This document shows positions 34,949-47,237 of a stretch of DNA of 64,000 bases, one piece after another. How positions within the stretch are numbered: the stretch's first letter is position 1; every line of letters starts with the position of its first letter. The stretch is taken from contig CM045993.1 in assembly GCA_025175895.1 (NCBI GenBank), positions 55,060,621 to 55,124,620 of the forward strand. The letters run 5' to 3'. A model generated the notes under the pieces. The model was not told where the DNA came from. It ran no database searches and was given only the letters and a program-made list of their open reading frames with translations. Made by a program: the position numbers and the translations under genes. Source of the stretch: Wurfbainia villosa (Eukaryota > Streptophyta > Magnoliopsida > Zingiberales > Zingiberaceae).

Positions 34949-35491
34949 TGTTGGGTTTCTGGGGCACGAACGTAGGTGTGTGTTCGAACATGTTTCACAA
35001 ACATGCACAACGGAAGCAAATAAAAATGTGTAATAACTAACTTATTACATCACACACACCACATGCATGCAGAATACAACAGTGTAGACATAATCGTACA
35101 TTTAAATTCTATAATAAAGGAAATTACACTAGATATACTTAACTAATAACACGTAGGAGAAAGGGCATGAACCTTAGTGACCCTCATAAGTTTTGCCTCT
35201 ATCCGAGTCTACGCCGAGTATTGTCGGGATAACTTCTCAAGCTACAAGCCCTGTCTTCACAAGAGATACTAGTCTCGCATCGAAAACGTTGTGATCGAGA
35301 GATGATCACAAAAACAAGTTTCATAAACTTATTTTCTCGAAAGTGTCGGCCAATCAAATTGGTCGGCGACAACTTTGTGGTAGCGGCTGCAAGGGTCGGC
35401 GGTTGGGATGTTGGCTAGAGGATGGCCGACGGTTGGTGGATGGTTGACGACTGGAAGAGGAGGGGCAACGAGAACAAGGTTGGGCGGCGAC
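34949..35491 (-). repeat. Truncated LTR-like fragment
   Basis: Starts TGTTGGGTTTCTGGGGCACG inside the broken gypsy gag. Its general make-up (GGAAGCAAATAAAAATG, then GC-rich CGGCGG text) recalls the start of the minus-sense copia LTR S at 40224. No matching end is seen before the next LTR-like start at 35492. Orientation and family are tentative. Confidence 0.4.
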
Positions 35492-35757
35492 TGTCACGCA
35501 CTGTGAGTATGTCGAGCTCGAAAATCGGATAGCATCTCCTCTGTATGTGATACAATTCCCTATTGATACAAAGCTTTCCGGCCACAACCACACAACATAT
35601 AGAAGTATATAACCAAAGTCACAGCGGAATACACCAAAAATAATAAAAATACAAAGAGTCAAATACATGTGTACAAGTATGACTTTGACACAATAAGAAA
35701 ACATGATCGAAACCAAATACATAACAACATAATCGATTACCAAACAACGAAAATAAT
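35492..35757 (-). repeat. Truncated gypsy-type LTR fragment
   Basis: TGTCACGCACTGTGAGTATGTC, then CATCTCCTCTGTATGTGAT, parallels the start of the G1 LTR (TGTCATGCCCCGAGAGTATG, then CATCTCCCCTGTATGTGAC) but diverges soon after. It is a related LTR cut by, or next to, the G1 terminus at 35758. Confidence 0.5.
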
Positions 35758-36590
35758 TGTCATGCCCCGAGAGTATGCCGAATCAAAAATACAACGGACA
35801 ACATCTCCCCTGTATGTGACAACATATCCTGTTTATACAGGGCCCTTGAGCGCAAAATAATAATAACATATACAAATGTAAACATAACAACATAACAAAG
35901 CACAACAGAACTAACACAACTATAATACAAACCACACACCATGCATACTGGTATGACTAACACCACATTAAGAAAATGCCGTAACAAAACTAGAAAGGAC
36001 GGTACAACAACAACAGTGTCCAACACTGCAAATCATCATATCAAACCAAATCCATAATGAAACACCAACGATAAATCCAAAAGCTTGGACTCTTGAAGTT
36101 GAGATGAAACGATGCCAGCCAGCGGTGCTCCAAGCCGTCACGAAGACTTCTACCTGTTACTTGGGCAGCAGAAAAACCCAGGGTCCATGGTGGTGAGTAT
36201 AACTCAGCGGTAATATGAAAGAACATGTATATATATCAAATATCACATGTAATTCAATAATATACCCTACAGGTAAATCAGGTATACACTAGCATAGTAT
36301 ATAAATACATGTATATACTCCCAAAACATAATGAATAGCGTAAAGTGTAGACATACCGGGAAGTCTGCTACGCTACATATATCCAACCTGTGCATATATC
36401 CACAATATATAATATGAAGAGTAATACTATCTCACACTATAATTATGATACAGGTCAAAGGTATCTAATGGCCCGACCAACAAGTAAACAGGTATCCGAC
36501 ACAACCATATAACAGATGCGAGTAACATGTATGAAGATGATGTACAACTAAATGCAGCAAACATAATACAATCAAATGCAACATCAATAA

Positions 36591-36592
<2 letters not shown>

Positions 36593-36648
<56 letters not shown>
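36593..36648. repeat. (AT)n microsatellite in G1 3' LTR
   Basis: An almost pure AT run of about 56 bp. The partner LTR at about 58344-58360 has a much shorter run. A second short AT block follows in both LTRs (near 36664 and 58377). Confidence 0.95.
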
Positions 36649-37175
36649 TAATCACAATCATCCATATATATATATATATACATGCATATATGTATATATA
36701 TGGCAATATGCAAGACGCCATAAGATACGACAATGCAACATGTATGGTCATGCCGGCTCACCCTAAAGCTACCACGATCCCAGTGTGGCCTTGGTGGCTC
36801 GACATGACAACTGTCCCAACTCAACACCAACCACTACTCTTGAGTGGCTTAGTGGGCAGTATGATCAAGTAGCATATAAGCATAAAGAGCAAGCTACACG
36901 ATGGGGGTCCCTACTGTTGGCTACTGCGACAGTCACTACCCATGAGTTGTCAAGTGCCATACACGCAGGACAACGACATGCAAATCCAACTACCACCGTC
37001 TATAGCGATAGAGTGCGGCACATCCAATGCTCTGCCCTCACACCGGTTACTTCTTCTATGAGTAACCGTGGAGGCAGGATGACTGACGACCCTCTCAACC
37101 ATAAGGGAGACCACGTCGCCAGCATGCATGCAAATGACATGAATGCATAGTAACACATATAGACATCCACCATAG

Positions 37176-37422
37176 ACTCTCTATTCTACAGAGAGTCATA
37201 CCAATCTGATCAATGCACACTCTATCCTGCAGAGAGTCATCCTCAACTGATCATAACACTCTCTATTCTGTAGAGAGTCATACCAATCTGATCGACGCAC
37301 TCTCTATCCTGCAGAGTGTCATACTCAACTAGTCATAACACTCTCTATCCTGTAGAGAGTCATACCAATCTGATCAACGCACTCTCTATCCTACAGAGAG
37401 TCATACTCAACTGATCATAACA
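37176..37422. repeat. Dimeric hairpin array in G1 3' LTR
   Basis: Six copies of an imperfect inverted repeat of the form ACTCTCTAT-YCTRC-AGAGAGT, spaced by two alternating linkers (CATACCAATCTGATCRACGC and CATACTCAACTGATCATAAC). This gives an 82-bp dimer present three times. Each hairpin has a 7-8 bp stem. Confidence 0.88.
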
Positions 37423-39643
37423 AGCTAGGACCACCGGTGCATAGCGACACACTAATCACAATTCACCTGATCATTTACACAACACATGATCGGTAGTAAA
37501 CATGTAACATAAGGGTATTGGAATCAATCCTACGTTCAGAGCATTACCTACCCACGGATGACCTTTTACCCAATTTATAAATCAGGTCATCATTTGTACT
37601 CCACTATTTACACATAACTAAGCATTTATAGATTTACCTACATCACATCTGTAACTCCTAATCATGATGAAGGAAATGTGATAACAACAATAGAGCATAT
37701 AGGCCAAAGATAAAGTATCAAGCATAAGAATAAATAAGAGTGGAGTCAAGGTAATATGATCATATATCTAAATCTGCATGCAACAAAAACTACCTGACCA
37801 GGGTAGGAAATTACCCACCTGATATGTAGCTCGTGCTGATTGTATTTGCGTCTGCGAACCTGTCTTGTATCCACGTCCTGCACATATCAAATATTATGAT
37901 TAAGTGTAAGTATACGATGAATAATCGAGTCGAATCCTACATCGACTTCGTATTCTGATCAACTAGATTGATCTAGTTATCCAATTAACCAAATCAAGTC
38001 TTCACATTAATCCCTCAGCTTGTATAGTTAACACCATAATTAACCCACCGTTTCCAATTAGCGAATATGCTAACCTATAACTTTCAACTCCATACATAAC
38101 TACAGAACAAATTTATCCATAGCCCCATTTGTAGCCGAGATTAGAACATCACACAGCTCGATCAACAATCAACATTTCACACTAATTTAGGGACTTGGCA
38201 AACCTCAAACCAAACCCTATTCATAGCCCCTACCACAAGCACAAACAGAGTATCCATATGGTACTCATCTACTACATCAACCTCACCACAACATCCACAC
38301 TGTTCAGCCTAACAACACAGTCAAAACATAGGTCAATACACATCTCACCTCAAGATCAATCAACCCTTCGATCCATACCACCACTGCCCCTCTTGAACTC
38401 ATAAAGTAGCACCCACAATCACATGGGAGCCCTTCACAACCATCGCTACACCAAATCAGAGATCTAACCAACCATAATTGAAACCCAGCTTAATCCATAG
38501 CCATGTTCACACCAATTTGGAGGTCTGACCAACTCGAAGCGAATCACACAACTCATCCACAGCCTAACAAACCTCCAGCTTAGCCCACCTCTATGATCAT
38601 GTTGTTCACCATACAGTCCAATGCAAAACAAAATGCCGTTACCCTATCTCCACCCCGACTAACAGTCACACCTCTCTAACAGCAGCCTCTAACTGGCATA
38701 TCCATCGACAGAAAATCCAACATCCACCACAAAGATCACATACATAAATTGATAGATGAAAGCACAGGTTAGATCAAGATTACCTGGGATTAGAACCTTC
38801 CCCTCGACAGTTCTCCTCCCCAATTGCTCAGTTTGCTGAAAAGCTCCACCTCTGGTCGGAACGACCCACCACAGTGGCACCGTGGACATGCTGTTCATGT
38901 GAAAAAACAAGCTGAGATGGATGATATCAACTGAAACTAGCAAATAATCGTGCCCTAACCTTGCTCCGGCGGCCACCGTGAGATCTGTGGCAGCAACTCT
39001 CTATCGTGGCGATAACGCCGCTGATTAGCTCACGCGAAGAGGATGACAAGAGCCAGAGAATAAGAATTGAGCTGCCTTATAGCCGGATCTTCCACTGAGA
39101 ACGACTTCGGTAGCAGCGAGGAGATGGGAAGGCGAGAGGCGTCGTGAGGAGGCACAATCGGCGCCTGATGTGGCACACGATCGAGAGTGGTCGGAGACGA
39201 CGATGGTGGTGATATGAGCTCAGGTAACTACGATTGCGTCGGCTAGAGGGTTCACGGTGGTCGACGAGCGGAAGTAAGGCTACGCGTCGGGAGAGGAAAA
39301 GGAGAGGTCACGCGTGAGGAAGGAATCGGGAGCCGAAGGGGAAGAAACCGTGGCCATTCGCTTGGAGTAAAGAGGTTCAGCGAAGAGAAGCGGAGGAAAT
39401 GGTCGATTGAGGAAAATGGAAGGGAATCGATGAGAAAAATTAAATGTTTAGCATTTACAAATGCCTTAATAGCAGATAGTCTAAACAGGCTTTACAAAAA
39501 CCTATCGGCTTTATCCCCATGAAATGTCCATAAAACTTTCATTTAAATCCAGTAAAATTTCAAAAATTTCCTGAAAAATTCTATAAGATAATTTCTTAAT
39601 TAACAAGGGTATTTTCTATTATTTTATTTTACAGTATCTTACA

Positions 39644-39660
39644 TTCTCCCCCACTAAAAA
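39644..39660 (-). other. G1 polypurine tract
   Basis: Minus strand TTTTTTAGTGGGGGAGAA precedes the LTR start TGTAAGATAC. Confidence 0.8.
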
Positions 39661-40223
39661 AATTTAGTCCCCAAATTTCATACTTACATGCAAAATTAAG
39701 CAAGTTTCCGAAATGACCACCACATACCTCATGTGAATAGATAAGAGTACCGAGCTCGAATAGCATCTTCCAGCTCCCACGTAGCCTCCTCATCCATATG
39801 ATGCTGCCATCCAACCTTTACAAGTCGGATGATCTCATTCCGCAGCTATAGCTTCTTGCGACCAAGAATTCGTATTGGAATCTTCTCTTAGGTCGCATTA
39901 GGTTGAAGTGGAATCGGAACCTCTTTCAGAACACGATCTAAATGTGGCAAGTATTTCTTCATCATCACAACATGAAATACGTTGTGAACACCCATAAGTG
40001 TCGGAGGTAAAGCCAATCGATAAGCCACACCTCCAATCCACTCCAACATCATAAATGGGCCAATATAGCGTGAAACTAATTTCCCTTTTAACCCAAATCG
40101 TTTCACCCCTTTCGTAGGTGAATCACGCAGAAATACCTGATCCCCAACTGAGAATTCCAAAGGCCTTCACCTCCGGTCTATGTAACTCTTCTGTCGACCC
40201 TGTGCCTCTAATAACCATCATCC
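39661..40223 (-). pseudogene. G1 integrase C-terminus with chromodomain
   Basis: On the minus strand: GRQKSYIDRR, then LEFSVGDQVFLRDSPTKGVK, GLKGKLVSRYIGPFMMLEW and GVHNVFHVVMMKKYLPHL (about 40180-39930). This is the GPY/F-type integrase tail. After a stop and frame changes, a chromodomain core is readable: VKVGWQHHMDEEATWELED (about 39830-39760). Chromodomains bind modified histone H3 and steer integration into heterochromatin in this group. The upstream end is cut by insertion S at 40224 and the protein continues at 50171. Confidence 0.88.
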
Positions 40224-41161
40224 TGTTGGGAAACCGGTCCAGATCTAATGTTCACAACATCGCGGGCGAATACTTCGCACAATTGTAGTGGAAACAATAA
40301 TTATACCGGATCCCACCAGAGATCCATGCAAAACTATATAAATCATTTTCTATCTAGTCTAGATCTTATCTAGAGGAGGAATATACCTTCGGTGCGTGCC
40401 CTTCGCAATCCTGCTTTTCCAAACGCTATCAGATCTCAATACGGTAAGGGTAACCGTATATCTATAGTATCCACATTGACACCCACACTAGCTTTGGAGT
40501 CACATTGTGCTAGCAACCCCTAGCAAAATGCCAAGAATTCCTTTTGGAAGAAGAAGGAGAGGAAGGAGGAGATAAGAGAACTCTTCTCTTGGCCCTTTTG
40601 GCTTGCACGCCCAAACAACAAAAGCCACACAAGGTGATTGTGTCATACACATTGAACACCAAAAGAGGCCTTTTAATCCATAGCCTTCAATGCCAACATC
40701 TCCTCATTAAGACATCTCTTAATACCAAGACCCTTGGTATTCTCCTTCATGAATTCTCAACATGAATACCAAGGCTCTTGGTATTCCCATGCATGATTAA
40801 TTAAATTAATCATGCATGATGATGAATCATCTTCCATGGTTCAACTTGAGTCTAACTCAAGTTTAACTAGTTTGAGTCTAACTCAAATCTTGGTCATATG
40901 CTCAATTGTCCTTTTAGTCCAACTAAAAGAAACCATCTCTAAAATAGAATGCCATTTGTGCGTGACCCTATAGGCTCTTGTAACGTTGGCAATGTATCTA
41001 AAACCCTTTTAGATACATAAGCAATGAGAGACATCTAGCAATACATCATTGCTACCTAAGTTACAAGATCGTCAAGATCTGACAACCTTTCTGTGACTAT
41101 TATCATGTATGATGATGTCCTTCTATCTCTGATATCTTAGATCGATCAATGAGGCATAGAC

Positions 41162-42975
41162 TGTTGGGATGTATATTGAAAAGTCTATCTTTTGTATGAA
41201 CATCTTTATTTTTGAAATAAGAATCACATGATCATTGTTTGCATATTTATGGTTATGCATATCGTCTAATACATTACATTGTAGATAACATGGTGTGTAG
41301 TGTCACACGGGAGATCATGTTATCAGTTTCTTGTAAAGTATAAGTAAAGACTCACAACCGAGATGGTTATGGACAAACCATTGGTATGGTTGTAGTGTAA
41401 TTTGGTATTGGTTTGTCTTGACCATAGAATTATAGTAGTACACTTTGTGTGTATTGAGTAGGACCGACTTAGAGGTGATTCGATTTATTGCTGACTACAT
41501 AATCGAATCAGACCTCAGATATTATGTTGTACATGCTCTTAATCTCGATATAATAATGGGCACATATACTTAGTATTCATTTCTTTGATTTACCAATGGG
41601 CGAGATTTATAGAGTAAATCGATAAGCTCGGTAAGTTGGAAAATGATATTATTTATATGGTGTGTTGTTGATTATAGGAGGAAACTGTGTCCTATATATT
41701 AGGATGATGATGTCCCCTTGAGGAGCTCATAAGGTTCATCATGTAAACCCTGCAGGTGGATTTGGTCTTGCATGATGATAAGGTTGAGTGGTACTACTCA
41801 TGGAGTTAGATGTTATTAATTAATTATCAGTAGATTAATTAATTGACGAACATTCGAGATCTTAAACACGGGGAGATAAATGTATAAATAATATATGGAT
41901 CCCATATTAACTTATGGGGTTGGTGAGGTAGATCAATGATAATCCTCTAGTGGAATGGATTATCATTAATGGATCGGACTTTATGTGGGCTTGATCCATT
42001 GGGTGGCCAAGATCTAACTCCTCCTCATGGTCCCTATCGTAGCCTATTAAAACCCTCATGAAGCCTAGATCCGATGATGGAAATTAAAACTCTCGATCTG
42101 ACGGTGGATATTAGATCTCTAGATCCGACGGTTGAGATTAAATCTCTAGATACGACGGTTGAGATTAAATCCCTAGATTCGACGGTGGAGATTAAAAGGA
42201 GGCTTAAGCCTAACTCTATAAAAGGAGGCCAAGGCTTGGGCGTGGAACACAAGATTAGGGATTAGGGTTTTAGAGCTTGGATTGAGAGGAGAGGTGGGCG
42301 GCGGCAACCCTAGGGTTTGTCCTTCCTTGTGGGCGGTGGCAAACAAGACTAGGGTTTGGTGTTTTCCTTGGCCGGCGATATCACCACCACCCTCTCTGTC
42401 TCTAGTTCGGCGGAAGCTCCTCCCTCTCTCTTTCTCTCTCTAGGTTGGCCGGCGACAAGCATCAAGCTTGGTGCTTGATGGTTGGTCCTAGATAAGAGAA
42501 GAGTTTTGTTTCTATACTTCCTCTTATTCGGAGCGAGCAAGGAAAGGAAGATCGTGATCTAGGAGGCTTCATCTCTTAGAGGATCATTGCCCACACAACG
42601 TCCAAGAGGAGGATAGGACATACGATAGAAGACCTTGAGGTAAACAAGAGGTATAAATCTTGTTTTGCTTTCCTTTTGTTTCTTTGTATGTTGCATGTTT
42701 TTATTATGTGGCTAATTTACTTGGACCCCGAATACAAACACAAAAATCGGCGATCCGTACATCGTCTATTCTGCGGCTAATCGTAGAATAGAGGTTGGTT
42801 GCTTGAACAATAAGTTTGTTCAAGTGACCACTCTAATCGAATAACACGACGATGAAACGGTAGCTTGGGTAATCCCTAATTGTCATGGATTAATTTTTTT
42901 TAATCCGGAGACGAAGACTGGATCGCCATGAACAAGCAACCGAGTTGAAGTGGGAAGCGAAGTTTCCTACCTTCA
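41162..42975 (+). repeat. P3 5' LTR
   Basis: 1814 bp. It has a four-unit 27-bp array at about 42090-42197, TATAAAA at about 42217, and a leader with CT-rich text and GGCCGGCGA motifs. Confidence 0.92.
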
Positions 42976-42990
42976 AGTGGTATCAGAGCC
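42976..42990 (+). other. P3 primer-binding site
   Basis: TGGTATCAGAGCC at 42978-42990, two bases after the LTR terminus, matches initiator Met-tRNA. Confidence 0.85.
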
Positions 42991-44016
42991 ATGGTTTTCG
43001 ATTTTGTGTGTTTAGGATTCAGTTTCTTTTATGCACTTTTCATATATTATATGTGCCAGATAATAGTAGGATGTGCATAGGTTAACTTTTTGGTTGCAGG
43101 CATAGGATCCAACTATTATGGCCATATGTGTGTATGTGATTGTATGTGTGTAATTGTATATTATTTGAATCCTGGGGGTTGACGAGGCTAGTATTTAATT
43201 TTTGTAATTAAGTACGACATTATTTAGCCACTCATTTATTTTAGTTTACTTTCGATCTAGATTTCATGTACACTCCTTAGTGGAGTATAGGATCGATGGA
43301 TGTAAATTAAAATAGTTATTCTTGGCTCGAATCTCCGGATGGCTTGTACATGCCGTAGGGAGGAGCGGACGAGATGACGATACGACAGGAGGCATATTGG
43401 AGACAAAAGCCATAATAGTTGGATTTTTTTTCATATTTATTGCTTTTTGTTTGATATGCATGTCGTAGGCTAGAAAAATTCCTCAATTTTAAATTACTAA
43501 ATGGGAGAGGGATATTTTTATAAATTTCCACGACCTCCATTACGATTTGACAAGTGATGCAAACAAACTTGCGCGTCAGCTCCTTCCTCCCCATCGGATG
43601 AGTTTGTTTACGGATCACAGGGTCGAATATGGTTATAGGAAATTATTAAGGAGTGTGTGTACTTCCCCATCGAAAGGCACATAACCCGAGATAATTACCT
43701 TGGTACCAAGTAATGGTGAACACTTAGATACAAATAGGAGTATCCTCCCCATCGGAGTCACTGCTTTTATTTGTAGGGACGAAGAGGAACCAACTATTAA
43801 TTTTATTTGTCAAAAAGTTAGGTTGACAAGATAGTAAAATTAATGGGTAAAACCTCCTCTTACAAATGTAGAATTCGTATACGTCCACACTATCGTGGCA
43901 TACGATATTCTCGGTGTTTTGAGGTGTTGGTTGATTTTAAAATTTTATTATTTGAGGAATCAATAATTTTTTGAAATCTAATGTTTTGATCTATGTGATT
44001 CTTAGGTTTTTTCAAA
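42991..44016 (+). other. P3 untranslated leader
   Basis: About 1 kb, collinear with the P1 leader at 7537-8571, without a convincing frame. Confidence 0.75.
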
Positions 44017-44810
44017 ATGACTTTCAACCCGCTTGCTGTGATACTGAAAGAAAATAAACTTACTGGACCCAACTATGTTGATTGGAAGAGGAATCTTGAC
44101 ATTGTCTTGACTGCTGAAGGGTACAAATATGTACTCCTCAAAGAGTGCCCTCCTAAGCCTGAGGATGATTCTGGGGAAAAGGAGAAGGAGAGTTATAAAA
44201 AGTAGATTAAGGCTAATGAGATGACACGATGTTACATTTTGGCATCTATGTTAAATGTACTGTAACATCAGCATCAAGCCATGGCCACTGCTTATGACAT
44301 GATGCTCAATCTCAAAGAGCTTTTTGGACACCAGAATCGGGCTGCTAGGTAGGAAGCCATGAGGAACTTGATGACGACCACCATAATTGAGGGAACACCC
44401 GTGAGGGATCATGTTCTCAAGATGATTGCTCATTTGAATGAGCTGGAAGTCCTTGGAGCTGAGATCGATGGGGAAACCCAGGTTGATATCATACTCCAGT
44501 CTCTACCTAGAAGTTTTGAGCAGTTTTGCCTGAACTACAACATGAATAAAAGGTTGTATTCATTGGCGGAGCTTCTGACATAACTCCAGGCAGCAGAGGG
44601 GCTATTTCATCAGAGTGCTCAAGCGCAGGCCATGGTTGCCCAAAAGGTTTCTACTTCTAAGCTGAAAGGCAAGAAGAAGAAGAAACAAGCTGGGGCAAAG
44701 GTGGCGGGACGATCTCAGGGAGGAGTGAAGAAGTCGAAAGGCAAGTACTTCACTTGTAAGCAGACTGGACACTGGAAGAAGGACTGCCCCAACCAGAAGC
44801 AGAACAAAGG
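44017..44810 (+). pseudogene. gag: P3 gag (UBN2-type, CCHC knuckle)
   Basis: ATG at 44017 (MTFNPLAVILKENKL, then NYVDWKRNLDIVLTAEGYK). It continues through LQSLPRSFEQFCLNYNMNK to a lysine-rich tail and a knuckle FTCKQTGHWKKDC (44750-44793) whose first Cys is Tyr. Stops at about 44203, 44263, 44348 and 44581 break the frame. Unlike P1, the tail and knuckle are otherwise in one frame. Confidence 0.88.
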
Positions 44811-46024
44811 TATATCTTTCGATCTAGTCGTTGAAACATGTTTAGCGGTGTTATCTACCGGCACCTGGTGTGTAGATACAGAAGCCACTGATCATGTCTA
44901 CAATACTTTGTAGGGGTTCCAGGAAACCAGACGACTGGATGAAGGGGAGATTACCATCTACTTGGGTGATGCTATGAAGGTAGCTACTGTTGTAGTGGGA
45001 GATGTTTATTTGACTTTTAAGAGGAATAAAGTTTTGGTTTTTAAGAATTGCCTTTATGTACCTTTATTTAGAAAGAATTTGATTTCGATTTTTAAATTGT
45101 TTATGGATGGATATTCTATTTCTTTTAATGATAGAGTTGTTATAAAAAGGAATAGGGAGATTATCTGTTCTGGTGCATTGATAGATAATTTATATACACT
45201 TGAACCAAAAGCTCCCACGATGCAAATAGAAGTAAATAACTCATCTTCTAATTCCAATAAGAGAAAAGAACCTTTGAAGATGAACCAAACATATCTTTGA
45301 CATCTAAGGATAGGTCATATTAACTAAGCAGAATTCAAAGGTTGATAGCTGATGGACCTCTGGGTTCATTAGTGGTGGAAGATTTCTTAATCTATGAATC
45401 TTGCTTGGAGGGTAAAATGGCCAAAAGGCCTTTTAAGGCAAAGGGGTATAGAGCCAAAGATGTGTTGGAGTTGGTTCATTCTGATTTGTGTGGTCCTATG
45501 TCTATCTAGGCAAGAGGTGGTTTTGAATATTTCGTCTCTTTTATAGATGATTATTCGAGATATGGATACATTTATCTGATGCGCTGCAAGTCTGAATGCT
45601 TTGACAAGTTCAAAGAATTCAAGGATGATGTTGAGAAACGTCAAGATAAAAGTATCAAGACACTACGATCTGACCGTGGTGGTGAGTATCTCTTGGGAGA
45701 GTTTAGGAATTACTTATCAGAGGCTGGGATTCAATCTCAATTTTCTACACCTGGCACACCCCAGCAGAATGGTGTAGCAGAGCGAAGGAATAAGACTCTT
45801 ATGGAGATGGTTAGATCGATGATGAGTTATTTTGAGTTGTCAGATTCGTTCTGGGGGTATGCTATAGATATGGCAATGTATATTCTGAACTTGGTACCAT
45901 CTAAATCAGTTCCTTCTACTCCCACAGAATTGTGGACTGGGCGAAAGCCTAGTCTGAGACATATTCGGATTTGGGAAAGTTCAGCACATGTGCTGAAGGC
46001 AGATGCTGGTAAGTTGGAACCTTG
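44811..46024 (+). pseudogene. P3 protease and integrase remnant
   Basis: The protease motif reads WCVDTEATDHVYN (about 44867-44905); the Gly of the active-site D-T-G is Glu, which would abolish activity. Integrase follows with the H-H-C-C region (damaged by a TGA after NQTYL and a small deletion near 45320), VHSDLCGPM, LRSDRGGEYL and NGVAERRNKTLMEM. The D, D and E positions are all present in the core. The frame ends in a stop at about 46022, at the deletion junction after DAGKLEP. Confidence 0.87.
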
Positions 46025-46040
46025 ACAGAAGTGCACTCAT

Positions 46041-47204
46041 TGAAAGGGCAAAGAGCATCTTGTGTGTAAGCTTAATCGGTCCATTTATGGATTGAAGCAA
46101 GCTTCGAGGTCTTGGAACATCCGCTTTGATGAGATAATCCAGTCTTATGGATTTATTCAAAGTTCGGATAAGTTTTGTGTATACAAGAGATGTGACAGAA
46201 ACGTAGTGGTATTTCTTGTACTATACGTAGATGATATTTTATTAATTGGCAACAATGTCAAGGTGTTATCGGACGTAAGGGTATGGTTGTCCAAACAGTT
46301 TGATATGAAGGACTTGGGAGAAGTGGGATACATCCTTGGGATCAAGGTTATAAGGGATCGCAAGAAAAGGATGTTGTGCTTATCTCAAGCTTCATACATA
46401 GACACCATTATGGATCATTTTAGCATGCAAAACTCCAAGAAAGGTTTTCTACCTTTTAGGCATGGAGTTCCTTTATCTAAGGAGATGTGTCCTAGAACAT
46501 CTAAGGAGATAGAGGAGATGAAGGTGGTTCCTTATGCTTCGGCAGTAGGAAGCCTCATGTATGCTATGCTATGTACGAGACTGGATATCTGCTTTGCCAT
46601 TGGCATGGTTAGCAAATATCAGAGTAATCCAGGACAGGGACATTGGACTGTGGTAAAGCATATATTGAAGTACCTGAGAAGGACTTGGGATTATATGCTA
46701 ATTTACCAGGCAGACCAATTACTCCCTGTGGGTTACACAAATTTTAACTTCCAATCAGATAGGGATAACAGTAAGTCTACCTCAGGTTTTGTATTTACTT
46801 TGGGAGGTGGAGCCATTGTATGGAGGAATGTTAAGCAGAAATGTGTGGCGGACTCTACTATGGAAGTTGAGTATGTGGCAGCCTCTGAGGCGGCCAAAGA
46901 AGCTGTATGGCTCAGGAACTTCTTGATGGACTTGGATATGATTCCTGGTTTGCCCAGAACTATCACAATTTATTGTGATAATAGTGGTGCAGTTGCAAAC
47001 TCGAAGGAACCACGAGCCCATAAGGCAAGTAAACACATAGAGCGCAAGTACGACCTGATATGAGAAATCATAAAGTGAGGAGAAGTTGCTGTGGCCAAGA
47101 TTGCATCAGAGGATAACCTGGTAGATCCTTTCACTAAGGCCCTTCCAGAGAGAGATATTGATAGGCATGTGGAGGGAATGGGAATCAGATGTATGGCAGT
47201 ATGA
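46041..47204 (+). pseudogene. P3 reverse transcriptase (5'-truncated) and RNase H
   Basis: Begins inside RT at KGKEHLVCKLNRSIYGLKQ; the fingers and the first catalytic Asp region (MDVKTAFLNG) are deleted. It then runs open for over 330 codons through YVDDILLIGNN, RNase H (STSGFVFTLGGGAIVW, STMEVEYVAASEA, IYCDNSGAVANSK) to a stop near 47061. The last part goes on to TGA at 47202-47204. It is the longest open frame in the window, yet it cannot make a working RT without its N-terminal part. Confidence 0.92.
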
Positions 47205-47237
47205 GGACAACATAGTCTTTTAGTATAAGTGAGAGAT

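Larger units (their letters stand above)
35758..39643 (-). repeat. G1 3' LTR
   Basis: 3886 bp from TGTCATGCCCCGAG to GTATCTTACA; on the minus strand it starts TGTAAGATAC after a purine tract. It is collinear with 57515-60835. It holds an AT microsatellite and a hairpin array. No reading frame inside it is convincing. Confidence 0.9.

Noticed and set aside
34949..35491. Part of the Tat-like gypsy pol region
   Set aside because: No pol motif in any frame, and the sequence starts with a TGTTGGG LTR-like terminus.
36527..36766. Frame rich in Tyr-Ile repeats
   Set aside because: Translation of an AT microsatellite.
37176..37422. CRISPR-like array
   Set aside because: Alternating linkers are themselves repeated, not unique spacers, and the array lies in a plant LTR and is copied in the partner LTR.
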